DNA from: Chloroflexota bacterium | Lineage (GTDB): Bacteria > Chloroflexota > Dehalococcoidia > JACPQK01 | Assembly: GCA_016190505.1 (NCBI GenBank) | Contig: JACPQM010000033.1 | Location: forward strand, 1-47,347 | DNA: 47,347 nt | Direction of reading: 5' to 3' | Shown here: positions 17,007 to 26,091 of the stretch, piece by piece | Layout: each line of letters starts with the position of its first letter | Position numbering within the stretch: position 1 is the stretch's first letter | Made by a program: the position numbers and the translations under genes | Notes under the pieces: generated by a model | Databases searched by the model: none | Seen by the model: the letters and a program-made list of their open reading frames with translations, nothing else | What the model was told of the DNA's origin: nothing

Positions 17007-18884
17007 CTATCCCGTGGGCGGAGCCGCAGGTTGCCCGCTGGACTCTCCGGAGGAACTGCGACGGCCAAGGACGATGGCCGTGGCCACACCCGCGACCCCC
17101 AGCAAGAGGGCGATGAGGGCTTTGGTCCTGAAGCCCGAGACGAAGGCATCCACCGCGGCCAGAGCCATGCTGACGCCCTTCTCGGCCGCCACCTTTTCCG
17201 TCGCCTTCTCGGCATCGGCCACCACTTCGGCCAGCGCGCTCTGGAGCTCGGGACGGGCCACCACGGAATACGCCGGCCCGGCGATGAAAAAGGCGATCAC
17301 CGCGCCCACGGCTAGCACGCCAGCGGCCCAGCCCAACCGGCTGTACCAGTTGCGCCCGCCCAGGAAGCCGATGGCCACCAGGAACAGGCCAGGAATGACC
17401 CAGAGGAAAAACGCCCACCGGCGCGCCGTGCCCAACTGTTGGCGGGCATTGTCCATGTCCGCGAAGGCTGTCCCATTGTTCTCCTGGAGCCGCTCTTGCA
17501 GGTCCTTGTCGGTGAACGTAAAGCCACCGGCGACCCAACCCCGCACGTCTTCTAGAGTGGACACGTCGTCCGGGCCAAGCTTTTCCTTCAGATCAGCGTC
17601 TGTGAAGGTAAACCCATTGGTCACCTGCTTGCGGGCCTCCAACAGCCCGTCCCACATATCCTCGCCCAGCGCCTCCCGCAGGCTAGCCTCGGTGACCGTC
17701 CACTGGTCGGGGATAGAGCTACCAATGAGCTTAGTGACGGAGCCAGCCACGTCAAACCCCAGGCCCTTTTTGGCGTCTTCGAAAGAGATGCCTGCTGGCT
17801 TGCACACCGGAATGCCACCAACCACCACGCCGTTGACCAGGTCCTGCGCTGTACACTGGGGAAGCCTGTCGTACAGCTCCCGGAGCCTGCGGTCCGCGAT
17901 CTCGGTGATGACCTGTATGGCGGCTGCCTTGCGGTCCGCCAGGGGCAAGTCTATGGCGATGGTAGGAGAGCGGCCCTCGATATAGGCGGCAACCTGTTCC
18001 AGGAGATCGGTCAGCCGGTCACCCAGCCAGGCCTGGGGCACCACCTGCTTCACCGCCGCCAGTACCTCGCTCTGGGTGACCGTCACGCCGAAGGGGAGGG
18101 CCACGTTCCCTCCCACGTTCTCTTGTATCACCGGCGCCAGCACCTCGTCCATGATGAAGTCGTAGGTTTCCGGCTTGCTCAGGATACGGTTGGCCACAGT
18201 CTTGGCCGCCTCCACCCGGTCCACCAGGGGAACGGTGATAGTGAAGCCCGGGGTCTCCTTGGTCAGGTAGGGGACCACCGCGTCCAGGGAGCCAACGGTC
18301 TGGGCGAGCAGCCAGTCCTGGGGCAGCACTGTTCGTATCGAGGAGTCGAGCTCCTCGCGGGTCAGGGATAGCCGGAACGGGGCCTTGTCCAGGTTGTCCA
18401 ACCCCTGGTCCACCATCCAGGCCACTGCCGGGTCGTATATGGCGGGGAACGTGTCCGCCGCCAGAAAGTTGGCCTGCACCGACTGGGTGCCGGCTTTGAC
18501 CCGGTCCTTGATCGGGATGGTGAGAGTGAACGAGTCAGTATCACCCAGGAAGTAGGGCATAACCGTGGTGATGGTCTGCTCAGCCTGGGCCTGTATGTAC
18601 TCGGGCGGAAGGGTCTGGCGGGCCGTAGCCAGCAGGCGGGTCCTGAGCCTGGGCATATCGAACTGGGGGCCGTCCTTGCCCAGATCAGGGTCGAACTCGT
18701 CCAGGGCCACAGGCAGGAGGTCATCGTAGATGAAATTGTAGATGTTGGCCTGGTGCAACTGGTTGACGTAGAACCGGGGGTTGCCAATGGTGCCGTTTAC
18801 CAGGTTGACCAACAGGACAGCCAGGAAAATAGGGACAAAGAAAAAGCCCAGGAATACGGCGAAGAATCTTCGCACCCAGATCAC
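17007..18884 (-). CDS. Membrane protein with three 95-residue extracytoplasmic repeats
   Basis: The 625-residue product (from GTG at 18884) has one N-terminal membrane helix ('FFAVFLGFFFVPIFLAVLL'), a large extracytoplasmic region and three C-terminal membrane helices ('WAFFLWVIPGLFLVAIGFL', 'AAGVLAVGAVIAFFIAG', 'ALIALLLGVAGVATAIVLG') before a Ser/Pro-rich tail. The extracytoplasmic part contains three copies of a unit marked by [LV]P-x-[DEA]-[WY] then PY/AY and 'F-x-[IL]-x-[IL]PL-x-DR'; these markers recur exactly 95 residues apart. A second short repeat, 'GFTFTD-x-DL', occurs twice. Function is unknown. The start is uncertain: a further upstream TTG at 18959 is actually the -35 box of the promoter, so the translated start must lie downstream of it. 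Confidence 0.8.
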   Translation of the reverse strand: MIWVRRFFAVFLGFFFVPIFLAVLLVNLVNGTIGNPRFYVNQLHQANIYNFIYDDLLPVALDEFDPDLGKDGPQFDMPRLRTRLLATARQTLPPEYIQAQAEQTITTVMPYFLGDTDSFTLTIPIKDRVKAGTQSVQANFLAADTFPAIYDPAVAWMVDQGLDNLDKAPFRLSLTREELDSSIRTVLPQDWLLAQTVGSLDAVVPYLTKETPGFTITVPLVDRVEAAKTVANRILSKPETYDFIMDEVLAPVIQENVGGNVALPFGVTVTQSEVLAAVKQVVPQAWLGDRLTDLLEQVAAYIEGRSPTIAIDLPLADRKAAAIQVITEIADRRLRELYDRLPQCTAQDLVNGVVVGGIPVCKPAGISFEDAKKGLGFDVAGSVTKLIGSSIPDQWTVTEASLREALGEDMWDGLLEARKQVTNGFTFTDADLKEKLGPDDVSTLEDVRGWVAGGFTFTDKDLQERLQENNGTAFADMDNARQQLGTARRWAFFLWVIPGLFLVAIGFLGGRNWYSRLGWAAGVLAVGAVIAFFIAGPAYSVVARPELQSALAEVVADAEKATEKVAAEKGVSMALAAVDAFVSGFRTKALIALLLGVAGVATAIVLGRRSSSGESSGQPAAPPTG

Positions 18885-18930
18885 AGTGTCGCGGTTGTGC
18901 CGCCCCTCCCAAAGCAAAGATTTTGCCACT

Positions 18931-18959
18931 ATCTTAGGGGCCTGTGACAATAGTGTCAA
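18931..18959 (-). promoter_or_regulatory. Promoter with overlapping operator-like palindrome
   Basis: On the minus strand, -35 TTGACA (18954-18959) and -10 TAAGAT (18931-18936) are 17 bp apart. The -35 overlaps an inverted repeat TGACA-CTAT-TGTCA (18945-18958), a plausible repressor site. The promoter drives the repeat-containing membrane protein gene. Confidence 0.65.
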
Positions 18960-19142
18960 TGCACCAGCGCCCGCCGGGGTGACTTCGCGCCGAAATGCGA
19001 AGGGTTCGCCCGTCCGGACCCCGGTTGCAGATTGCCGGCCGGGACGGGCGCACGCTCGCCTGATCGCAAAGACGGAAGGTGGGTCCCGTCCGGATGCAAT
19101 TGGGATCCCGCTTAGCAGGCGCTTTTCGGAGCCAAACAGCCC

Positions 19143-19171
19143 TTGACACCGGGGGCCTGGGGTGATACAAG
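19143..19171 (+). promoter_or_regulatory. Promoter for the substrate-binding protein gene
   Basis: A consensus -35 TTGACA (19143-19148) and a -10 TACAAG (19166-19171) are 17 bp apart. The ATG follows about 50 bases later at 19224. Confidence 0.65.
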
Positions 19172-19223
19172 TGCGTCATCGCTCGTCTCGGCCAATGATA
19201 GGTGCACGGCGGAGGGCAGGACC

Positions 19224-20960
19224 ATGAGGGTTCAGCGCACGTGGGCAGGACTGGGGGTGGCTGTGCTCTTGATGCCGGCTTGCGCTTCGGCCGCAACACC
19301 GGCACCTACCCTCGCACCGTCTTCCAAATCTACTCCTCTACCAGCCGCGAGATTCACTCCCACGCCCGCACCAACACCTACCCTGGCACCGACACCCGCA
19401 CCGGTTCCCACGCGCGCCCCGGCCGGGCCGAAGCTCGGCGGCGTCGCACGCCACCCCCAGCGCACCGATCCCCCCACCTGGGACCCCTCCAAAGAGACAG
19501 TGGACCCAGTAGGCACCAGCAAGTACCTGGTTTTCTCCAAGCTGTTCACGCGGTGGTCAGACCCACCCCAAAACTGCCAGGGTGAGATCTATCCCTGGGT
19601 AGTGAACCGCTGGCGGTGGCTGAGCGATACCGTGGCGGAGTTTACCTTGAAGCCCGGGGTTACCTATCAGAAAAAAGCCCCGGCCAACGGGCGGGAGATG
19701 GTGGCCAGCGACGTGGTGGCCAGCTTCCAGCGCTTCCGCAACGTCCCTTTTATGAAGGTGCAGTCCGACAAGGTTGACTCCGTTACCGCCACCGACAAGT
19801 ATACCTTCCAGATGAAGACCAAGTTCCCCTGGGGTGGTCTGGTTACCGAGATGCTGGCCTTCCAGTATGGCGTCTGGGTGGAGCCCGCCGAGATCACCGG
19901 TCCAGACTGGGACTGGTCCACGGACCCGCCGAAGGCCTGGGTGGGCAGCGGCCCCTTCATCCTGAAGAAGTGGGTACCAGCGGTGAAATGGACCTTCGAG
20001 CGCAACCCAGACTACTGGGTCAAGGGCAAGCCCTACCTGGACGGCGTGGAGTACCTGGTCATGCCCGAGGCTTCCGTCCATATGGCCGCCCTCCGTTCCG
20101 GCCAGCTCAATGCGGTCCGGGACCTCTCCGAGCCTATGATTGACGAACTACAGAAACGTTTCGCCGGCTTCCAGGTCATCCGTTGCCCTGGTGGCTCTAC
20201 CAGCGGCGCCGGTGCCCTGTGGATGAACAACTCCGGCCCGCCCTTCAGCGACGTAAGGGTGCGCCGGGCAGTGTCTATGGCCATAGACCGGCAGGCCGTA
20301 ATCAGCAGCCTCTACTCGAGTAAGGCCGCCAATGTACACATTGTCGCGCCCTCCATGCAGTACGCTCTGGCCCTCCAGGACTTCCCGCCCGAGATGCGCC
20401 AGTTCCTGGAATACCACCCCGACCGGGCCAAGCAGTTTTTGGCCGAGGCAGGCTACCCTGCTGGCTTTGAGACTACCATCACCTTCAGTCCTCGCTATGC
20501 GGCACCCGCACCCATGGTCGCCGAGGCAGTGGCTGGTATGCTGGGAGCGGTGGGCATCCGGGCCAAGATCAACATGATGGAATACACCCGCTACGTGGAC
20601 TACGTGGTCGGGGCCAAGTACTCAGTGGGGGAGATGGCCATAAGCCCCGTGGATGCCACCACTCCGGAGGGTGCCCTGTCTCTGGCCAGCTTCTACAGCA
20701 AGACTCCCGGGGGTCGTAACCGCAGCCTGGTCAATGACCCAGAGTACGACAAGCTGTTCGAGCGCTTCGTATCCTCCACCAACGACCAAGAGCGGACGAC
20801 GCTCGCCCGCCAGCTCTAGACCATGGCCGCCGAGAAAGCTTATCGGGTGCTATTACCCTTCCCGGACTCTTCCATGTCTTTGGCCCCGGGAGTCCACCTC
20901 ACCTGGATATCGAATACCCGGGACTACAGCCTGCTTCTGGAGACGATGTGGATTGAATGA
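19224..20960 (+). pseudogene. Family-5 substrate-binding lipoprotein interrupted by an amber stop
   Basis: The gene encodes an extracytoplasmic solute-binding protein (SBP_bac_5, dipeptide/oligopeptide class). GGAGGG precedes the ATG; an N-terminal signal ends near 'VLLMPACASAA', followed by a Thr/Pro-rich linker. Lobe I ('DPPTWDPSKETVDP', 'GREMVASDVVASFQRF', 'WVGSGPFILKKW') precedes lobe II ('DVRVRRAVSMAIDRQAV', 'DRAKQFLAEAGYPAGFE'), the normal order. After 531 codons, at 20817-20819, a TAG interrupts the frame directly after Arg-Gln-Leu. The same frame continues for 46 codons ('MAAEKAYRVLLPFPDSS' to a final Met-Trp-Ile-Glu) and stops at TGA 20958-20960. The continuation is what the C-terminus of this family should look like. 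One base change (for example CAG to TAG) explains it. Sequencing error, a recent pseudogene or a tolerated truncation are all possible. No permease genes are adjacent. Confidence 0.8.
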
Positions 20961-20966
20961 ACACGT

Positions 20967-20991
20967 AGGGGCGGGTTTCAAACCCGCCCCT
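20967..20991. repeat. GTAGGGGC-family palindrome just after the binding-protein gene
   Basis: The 12-base arms AGGGGCGGGTTT and AAACCCGCCCCT flank a single C. The left end continues the family pattern (GT before the arm); the right outer bases have diverged. It begins seven bases after the TGA at 20960. Confidence 0.8.
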
Positions 20992-21087
20992 GAGTTTGTG
21001 TCCCTGCTACGGGAAAACGTGGAGGCACCCCGATGTGATTGGGGCGCCCCCATGTCGGCGTCCTTGAAAGGACCCCGACGCGTCGAG

Positions 21088-21165
21088 GGACGAAGCAACC
21101 CCCAGATGCTGCCACAGGTCCCGACTTGTCGGGACTTCGCTTCGCTCGCAACGACGGAAAGGAAT
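21088..21165. repeat. Dispersed 'GACGAAGCAAC' hairpin repeat
   Basis: The copy contains 'ggacgaagcaac', an internal hairpin GTCCCGACTTGTCGGGAC (21119-21136), and ends in 'cgcaacgacggaaagg'. The ends match the copy at 40524-40620. No coding potential is seen. It lies between the broken binding-protein gene and dnaK. Confidence 0.65.
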
Positions 21166-21227
21166 TCCCAATGCACGGGTTGCGGGACTGGGGACCTGAA
21201 GCCGGTAGCCCGTAGCCGGGAGCCCGC

Positions 21228-23147
21228 CTACACCTCTCGGAACTCGCCCTCCACGGTCCCCGAGTCGCCGCCCTTGGGGGGCTCTTGCCCCCCCGGCGCT
21301 GGGCCTGGGCCGGTGCCCGCGCCGGCGCCTGCCTTTTGGTAGACGGCGGCGCCCACTTGCTGCATGGCCTGCGATAGGTCCTGGGCGGCCCGTTGCAGGG
21401 CAGCGATGTCCTGGCCCTGGATGGCGGTGCGCACGGCGCCTACCTTGGCCTCCACCTGGGCTTTGACGTCGGCCGGAATCTTGTCGCCGTGCTCCCGTAG
21501 CGTCTTCTCCGCCTGGTAGGCCAGGGTATCGGCGTTGTTGCGGGTCTCCACCTCCTGGCGGCGGCGGGCATCATCCGCGGCAGACTGCTCCGCGGCCCGC
21601 TTCATCTGCTCTACCTCGTCCTTGGTCAGACCGCTGGAGGGTTGAATGATCATCTTCTGCTCGCGGCCCGTGCCTATGTCCCGAGCACGCACCGACAGTA
21701 TGCCGTTGGCGTCAATATCGAAGCTGACTTCGATTTGCGGGACGCCGCGCGGCGCGGGCAGGATGCCGTCCAGGATGAACCGGCCCAGGCTCTTGTTGTC
21801 GCTGGCCATGGAACGCTCGCCCTGGACCACGTGCACCTCTACACTGGTCTGATTGTCCGAGGCCGTGGAGAACACCTGGCTCTTGGAAGTGGGAATGGTG
21901 GTGTTACGGGGGATGAGCGGGGTGGCCACACCCCCCAACGTCTCGATGGATAGGGTGAGCGGAGTCACGTCCAGCAGCAGGACCTCTTTGACCTCGCCTT
22001 TGAGCACACCGGCCTGGATGGCCGCCCCCAGGGCCACGGCCTCATCCGGGTTGACGCCCTTGTTGGGCTCCCGGTGGAAGAACTCGCCCACTCTCTTCTG
22101 GACCAGGGGCATCCGCGTCTGCCCGCCCACCAGGATCACCTCGTTGATCTGCTCTGCCCTCAGTCCGGAGTCAGTCAGCGCCTGGCGGCAGGGCTCAATG
22201 CTCTGCTCCACCAGGTCCTCCACGAGCTGCTCCAGCTTGGCCCTGGTGAGCGTGATGCTCAGGTGCTTGGGGCCCGAGGCATCCGCGGTGATGAAGGGCA
22301 GGTTGATCTCCGTCTGAACAACGGTAGACAGCTCGACCTTGGCCCGCTCGGCGGCCTCCTTCAGGCGCTGGAGGGCCATGCGGTCCTGCTTCAGGTCAAT
22401 GCCGGATTCCCGCCGGAACTCCTGGGTCAGCCACTCCACGATGCGCTGGTCGAAGTCCTCCCCGCCCAGGTGCGTGTTGCCGGCGGTGGACTTGACCTGG
22501 AAGGTGCCTTCGCCGATCTCCAGGATGCTTATGTCGAAGGTGCCACCGCCCAGGTCGTATACCGCGATGGTCTGCTCCTTCTTCTTGTCCTGGCCATAGG
22601 CCAGGGACGAGGCCGTAGGCTCGTTGATAATGCGCAGGACCTTGAGCCCGGCGATCTCGCCAGCGTCCTTGGTGGCCTGTCGCTGGGCATCGTTGAAGTA
22701 GGCAGGCACAGTGATCACGGCCTCGGTCACCTTGTCCCCCAGATAGGCCTCGGCGTCGGCCTTCAGCTTCTGGAGGATCATGGCGCTGATCTCCGGCGGA
22801 CTGTACTCCTTGCCGCCCAGCACCACCCGCACGTCGCCGTTGGGCGCCCGGCCCACCTTGTAGCCCACCCGGCGGGCGTCCTCCTCGACCGGTAGCTCGC
22901 GGCCTGTGGGCTCGCCCCACTTCCTTCCCATGAAGCGCTTGATGTTGTAGACGGTGTTGTCCGGGTTGGTGATGGCCTGGCGCTTGGCCAGCAGCCCCAC
23001 CAGCCGCTCGCCGGTCTTGGTTACAGCCACCACAGAGGGGACCAGGCGCGACCCCTCGGAGCTAGGGATGATAACAGGCTCGCCGCCCTCCATAACAGCA
23101 ATCTCGCTGAAAGTTGTCCCCAGGTCAATTCCCACTGCTCTAGGCAT
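21228..23147 (-). CDS. dnaK: Molecular chaperone DnaK (Hsp70)
   Basis: A 639-residue Hsp70. The ATPase domain starts '[19 protein letters not shown]', with '[20 protein letters not shown]', '[19 protein letters not shown]' and '[17 protein letters not shown]'. The substrate-binding domain begins at '[19 protein letters not shown]', followed by a helical lid and a Gly/Pro-rich tail ending 'VEGEFREV'. In the first loop '[11 protein letters not shown]' replaces the commoner 'TTNSVVAVMEG'. It overlaps the 3' end of grpE by a few bases. The ATG at 23147 is six bases after AGGAGG, and an adjacent ATG at 23150 is an alternative. It is the third gene of a heat-shock operon under CIRCE control. dnaJ is not adjacent. 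Confidence 0.98.
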   Translation of the reverse strand: MPRAVGIDLGTTFSEIAVMEGGEPVIIPSSEGSRLVPSVVAVTKTGERLVGLLAKRQAITNPDNTVYNIKRFMGRKWGEPTGRELPVEEDARRVGYKVGRAPNGDVRVVLGGKEYSPPEISAMILQKLKADAEAYLGDKVTEAVITVPAYFNDAQRQATKDAGEIAGLKVLRIINEPTASSLAYGQDKKKEQTIAVYDLGGGTFDISILEIGEGTFQVKSTAGNTHLGGEDFDQRIVEWLTQEFRRESGIDLKQDRMALQRLKEAAERAKVELSTVVQTEINLPFITADASGPKHLSITLTRAKLEQLVEDLVEQSIEPCRQALTDSGLRAEQINEVILVGGQTRMPLVQKRVGEFFHREPNKGVNPDEAVALGAAIQAGVLKGEVKEVLLLDVTPLTLSIETLGGVATPLIPRNTTIPTSKSQVFSTASDNQTSVEVHVVQGERSMASDNKSLGRFILDGILPAPRGVPQIEVSFDIDANGILSVRARDIGTGREQKMIIQPSSGLTKDEVEQMKRAAEQSAADDARRRQEVETRNNADTLAYQAEKTLREHGDKIPADVKAQVEAKVGAVRTAIQGQDIAALQRAAQDLSQAMQQVGAAVYQKAGAGAGTGPGPAPGGQEPPKGGDSGTVEGEFREV

Positions 23148-23742
23148 CATTCTCCTCCTTCTGTGCCCCGGCCGGCTGCCCAGTTGGTCCGGGGGCCGCC
23201 TCCGGCGGCTTGCCTCCCACCTTCACCAGTGCTGGGCGGATGACCCGGTCGAAGAGCTTGTACCCCTTCTGTACCTCCTCCACGACCTTGCCCTCGTCTC
23301 CCTCGGTGAACTGGATGGCCTCGTGGACGCTGGGGTCGAACCGCTCCCCTACGGCCTTGATCTCACTCAGGCCGTTGGCCTCCAGGGCCGCCTTGTACTT
23401 GCGATAGATCATGGCCACGCCGTCCACCCAGGTGAAACCGGCCAGCTTGGCCGAAACGTTGTCCAGCGCCCTCTCGAAGTCATCCAGGATGGGCAGCAGG
23501 TTCAAGATGAGCATGGCATTGCCGAACCTGACCGCATCCCCCTTCTCCTGGTCGGTGCGGCGTTTCAGGTTCGCGTAGTCGGCCCGTGCCCGGAGCAACT
23601 GGCTCCGGTGCTCCTCGACCCGCCCTCGCTCCTCGGCCACCAGCCGCCGCAGCTCTTCCATGTCATCAGGCAGCGCCTCGGGGGCCGCCTCCAGCGATGC
23701 TCCTTCATTACGCGCTTCCTCGTCTGTCAACACAACCTCCAT
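23140..23742 (-). CDS. grpE: Nucleotide exchange factor GrpE
   Basis: A 200-residue cochaperone that releases ADP from DnaK. After an acidic N-terminus there is a long coiled coil ('[20 protein letters not shown]'), '[15 protein letters not shown]', then the C-terminal beta domain with the signature '[41 protein letters not shown]', of which the core is '[10 protein letters not shown]' and '[16 protein letters not shown]'. It lies 14 bp downstream of hrcA and overlaps dnaK. Confidence 0.97.
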   Translation of the reverse strand: MEVVLTDEEARNEGASLEAAPEALPDDMEELRRLVAEERGRVEEHRSQLLRARADYANLKRRTDQEKGDAVRFGNAMLILNLLPILDDFERALDNVSAKLAGFTWVDGVAMIYRKYKAALEANGLSEIKAVGERFDPSVHEAIQFTEGDEGKVVEEVQKGYKLFDRVIRPALVKVGGKPPEAAPGPTGQPAGAQKEENDA

Positions 23743-23756
23743 TCGGACCTGTCTCG

Positions 23757-24767
23757 TTAGTCATAGTAGTGCGACATGGCCTCGTTCAAGAGCAAGGCCA
23801 GATAGCGTATGGCGGAGATGGACCGATCGTAGGGCATCCGCGTAGGCCCCATCAGGCCCAGCACACCCCGGGAGAGGCCCTTGGCCCCATAGGGCGCGAG
23901 CACCAGGGTAAGGCTGCGCAGCTCTTCCTCCGGGTTCTCCGTGCCAATGATCACCCGCACGGGGTCCTCCATCAGCAGCCGGGGCAGCAGGTAACGTAAC
24001 CGCACCCGCGCCAGCTCCACCACCTCAATGGCCTTCTCGGTGTGGCTGAACTCCGGCTGGCCGGCAAACTCGCCCAGGCCCTCCACCAGGGGTGCGTCGA
24101 AGGCCTCCGCTTCCTCCTCCATCATCAGCCTGCTGCACGCCTCCAGTGCCCGTTTCCCCACGGCGCTGGCCTCGCCCGGGAGAGCCTTGAACTCGTGCAG
24201 GGTAAAGCCCTGGTACAGGTCGGTCAGATAGTTCGCCACGCGGTCCAACTCGCCCTGCTCAACCGCCGCCTCCAAAGGCAGGGGCGTATGCCTCACCCTC
24301 GCTTGGTAGAGGACGAGCACCAGGAGCGCCAGGGTAGGCTGAAGCCCCACCAGCCCAAGGCGTTTGAGCCGGACCTCCGTGACCTTGGGGTAGGTCACCA
24401 GCGCCAGGTTGTGGGCCAGCCGCGCCAGCATGGCTGCCGCCAGCCCCAGCCATTCCTCGAGGTCCACGCCGACCTGAGCGAACTGGTGCCTGAGCAGGCG
24501 CTGCTCCTCCGCGGTCAGCCCCGCTTCCTGGGCCAGGGTATCCACGTAGACACGGTACCCCTTGTCTGAGGGCACCGCCCCTGCCGACACGTGGGGCCGC
24601 AAGACGTAGCCTTCCTCCTCCAGCACGGCCATCTCGTTGCGGATGGTGGCCGCACTCACCTGGAGACCTGAGGACTGGGCCAGACCCTCGGAACCAACCG
24701 GCTGCCCGGTGGACACGTACTCCGTAACGATGAAGCGGAGAATCTGTGCCCGCCTTGATGTAAGCAT
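23757..24767 (-). CDS. hrcA: Heat-inducible transcription repressor HrcA
   Basis: A 336-residue repressor that binds CIRCE in the absence of stress. The N-terminal winged helix contains 'RRAQILRFIVTEYVSTGQPV' and 'VSAATIRNEMAVLEEEGYVL'. The C-terminal GAF-like domain ends 'GLMGPTRMPYDRSISAIRYL', a strongly conserved HrcA motif. The ATG at 24767 is chosen because an upstream in-frame start at 24785 would lie inside the CIRCE operator. It is the first gene of the hrcA-grpE-dnaK operon and so autoregulated. Confidence 0.96.
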   Translation of the reverse strand: MLTSRRAQILRFIVTEYVSTGQPVGSEGLAQSSGLQVSAATIRNEMAVLEEEGYVLRPHVSAGAVPSDKGYRVYVDTLAQEAGLTAEEQRLLRHQFAQVGVDLEEWLGLAAAMLARLAHNLALVTYPKVTEVRLKRLGLVGLQPTLALLVLVLYQARVRHTPLPLEAAVEQGELDRVANYLTDLYQGFTLHEFKALPGEASAVGKRALEACSRLMMEEEAEAFDAPLVEGLGEFAGQPEFSHTEKAIEVVELARVRLRYLLPRLLMEDPVRVIIGTENPEEELRSLTLVLAPYGAKGLSRGVLGLMGPTRMPYDRSISAIRYLALLLNEAMSHYYD

Positions 24768-24778
24768 CTCCGTCCCTG

Positions 24779-24805
24779 TTAGCACTCTGCGTCGCCGAGT
24801 GCTAA
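24779..24805. promoter_or_regulatory. CIRCE operator (HrcA-binding site)
   Basis: A perfect consensus inverted repeat TTAGCACTC-N9-GAGTGCTAA. It lies only 11 bp upstream of the hrcA ATG and just downstream of the promoter -10, the classic position for HrcA repression of the heat-shock operon. Confidence 0.98.
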
Positions 24806-24813
24806 CCGTAATC

Positions 24814-24843
24814 AGTTTACCTAGCCCCCTTTGGCCTTGTCAA
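24814..24843 (-). promoter_or_regulatory. Vegetative promoter of the heat-shock operon
   Basis: On the minus strand, -35 TTGACA (24838-24843) and -10 TAAACT (24814-24819) are 18 bp apart, immediately upstream of CIRCE. This is the arrangement expected for housekeeping-sigma transcription repressed by HrcA. Confidence 0.7.
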
Positions 24844-24865
24844 GGCCCCACTCCTATGGTAGCTT

Positions 24866-24881
24866 GTAGGGGCGCCCCTAC
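24866..24881. repeat. Core-less 16-bp GTAGGGGC palindrome
   Basis: GTAGGGGC is followed directly by GCCCCTAC. It is the minimal member of the 28-bp palindrome family, lacking the variable core. It lies between the divergent hrcA promoter and the MBL-fold gene. Confidence 0.8.
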
Positions 24882-24981
24882 GGGTGCCGGCGATGGCGAG
24901 AGGCCCATTGGCCCCCCGGGCAAGGGAAGGGGAAAGGGCCAGGGAGAGAGGGCCTTAACAGCCCACAGGAGGCCATAAGAC

Positions 24982-25626
24982 ATGGAACTGACCTGGCTGG
25001 GCCACTCCTGCTTTCGGCTACGCAGCCAGCGGGCAACCGTGCTACTCGACCCCTTTAACCCGTCCCTGGGCTATCCCCTGCCCCCCGACCTGTCAGGGCA
25101 GGTCGTGACCATAACCCACGACCACCCGGGGCACAACAATGCCGCCGCCGTGGGTGGCTCGCCCCGCGTGGTGCGCCAGCCCGGGGAGTACCAGGTATCG
25201 GGTATGCTTCTCCTGGCGATTGCTTCGTACCACGACGACAGCAACGGAGAGAAGCTGGGCAAGAACACCATATTCTGCCTGGAGGCCGACGGCTTGTGGG
25301 TGTGCCACTTGGGCGACCTGGGCCATCTCCCCTCGCCCGACCTGGTCTCTCAGATGGCCCCGGTGCACGTGCTTCTGGTCCCCGTCGGTGGAACCACCAC
25401 GCTATCCCCCAGCCAGGCCGTGGAGGCTATCACCCGCCTGGAGCCCCGAGTCGTCGTCCCCATGCACTACCAAACGCCGGCCGCCCGGCCCGACCTGGCG
25501 CCGGTCGAGCGATTTCTCAAGGAGATGGGCATCGCCGAGGCGCCTGCAGCCCAGCCTCGTCTCACCCTCACCCGCAGCAACCTCCCCCAGGAGACCCGGG
25601 TGGTGCTGCTCGATTATGCCCGATGA
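24982..25626 (+). CDS. MBL-fold metal-dependent hydrolase (UlaG-like)
   Basis: A 214-residue single-domain metallo-beta-lactamase-fold protein of the UlaG-like group ('MELTWLGHSCFRLRSQRATV', 'LLDPF'). The metal-binding motif reads T-H46-D-H48-P-G50-H51-N, so the usual HxHxDH Asp is Gly. Later ligands appear as 'CHLGDLGH' (Asp near residue 113) and 'VVVPMHYQT' (final His). The Asp-to-Gly change could remove one ligand of the second metal site, so activity may be altered. An AGGAGG Shine-Dalgarno lies nine bases before the ATG. It is divergent from the heat-shock operon. The substrate is unknown; relatives act on phosphodiester or lactone bonds. Confidence 0.85.
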   Translation: MELTWLGHSCFRLRSQRATVLLDPFNPSLGYPLPPDLSGQVVTITHDHPGHNNAAAVGGSPRVVRQPGEYQVSGMLLLAIASYHDDSNGEKLGKNTIFCLEADGLWVCHLGDLGHLPSPDLVSQMAPVHVLLVPVGGTTTLSPSQAVEAITRLEPRVVVPMHYQTPAARPDLAPVERFLKEMGIAEAPAAQPRLTLTRSNLPQETRVVLLDYAR

Positions 25627-26091
25627 TCGCGTAGAGGCGAAGCGTGGAGCCCAGGTCGAGGTCAAAGTCTCGGAATCTGAACGGGGCCCGTACAAACACT
25701 ACAGGCCTGATCGCTCCGAACCTGAATATGCGCTGGGCCAACAGGGCGCGCCTCGGCACGGGCCGGAATGCCACCACGACGGGCGCCCCGAGCCGCAGGT
25801 CCCTGTCAAAGAGGGTGACCCATCGGAACGGGTGTCCGCATGATTAGCCGAGCCTGGCCGCCGCGTTGGGACTCGTGTGCGTGTCGCGGCATCATGTTGC
25901 GCGGGCACTGCTTGGGTTCGCCGGGTTTGGCAGCGCCGTTCTGGCGCTCGGCGGCCTTCAGCCCCGGGGGGCTGCGATCCGGACTGTGGCCCAGGCTCAA
26001 ACAGCTAGAAATAGTGTGCGTTTATGTGGTAGCCTAAAGGGAAAATAACGATTACCACCTGGCAACGTGTGGCGTGTCAGGGGAGGCGACA
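25627..26091. other. 465-bp gap with no convincing gene
   Basis: Open frames exist on both strands but none has a ribosome site together with a recognisable product. A plus-strand frame near 25857-26048 is hydrophobic in its middle ('RALLGFAGFGSAVLALGG') and may be a decayed membrane segment. A minus-strand frame near 25568-25840 reads plausibly ('RRALLAQRIFRFGAIRPVVF') but overlaps the MBL gene and lacks a good start. The last 50 bp contain AT-richer sequence and the GGGGAGG ribosome site of the gene at 26092, so the operon promoter probably lies here, though no clear -35/-10 pair was found. Confidence 0.4.

Noticed and set aside
18959..18959. A TTG start for the repeat-containing membrane protein
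   Set aside because: That TTG is the beginning of a consensus -35 box (TTGACA) with a matching -10 at 17 bp, so it is upstream of the transcript.
24785..24785. An upstream ATG as the hrcA start
   Set aside because: It lies inside the CIRCE operator; the ATG at 24767 gives the normal HrcA N-terminus.
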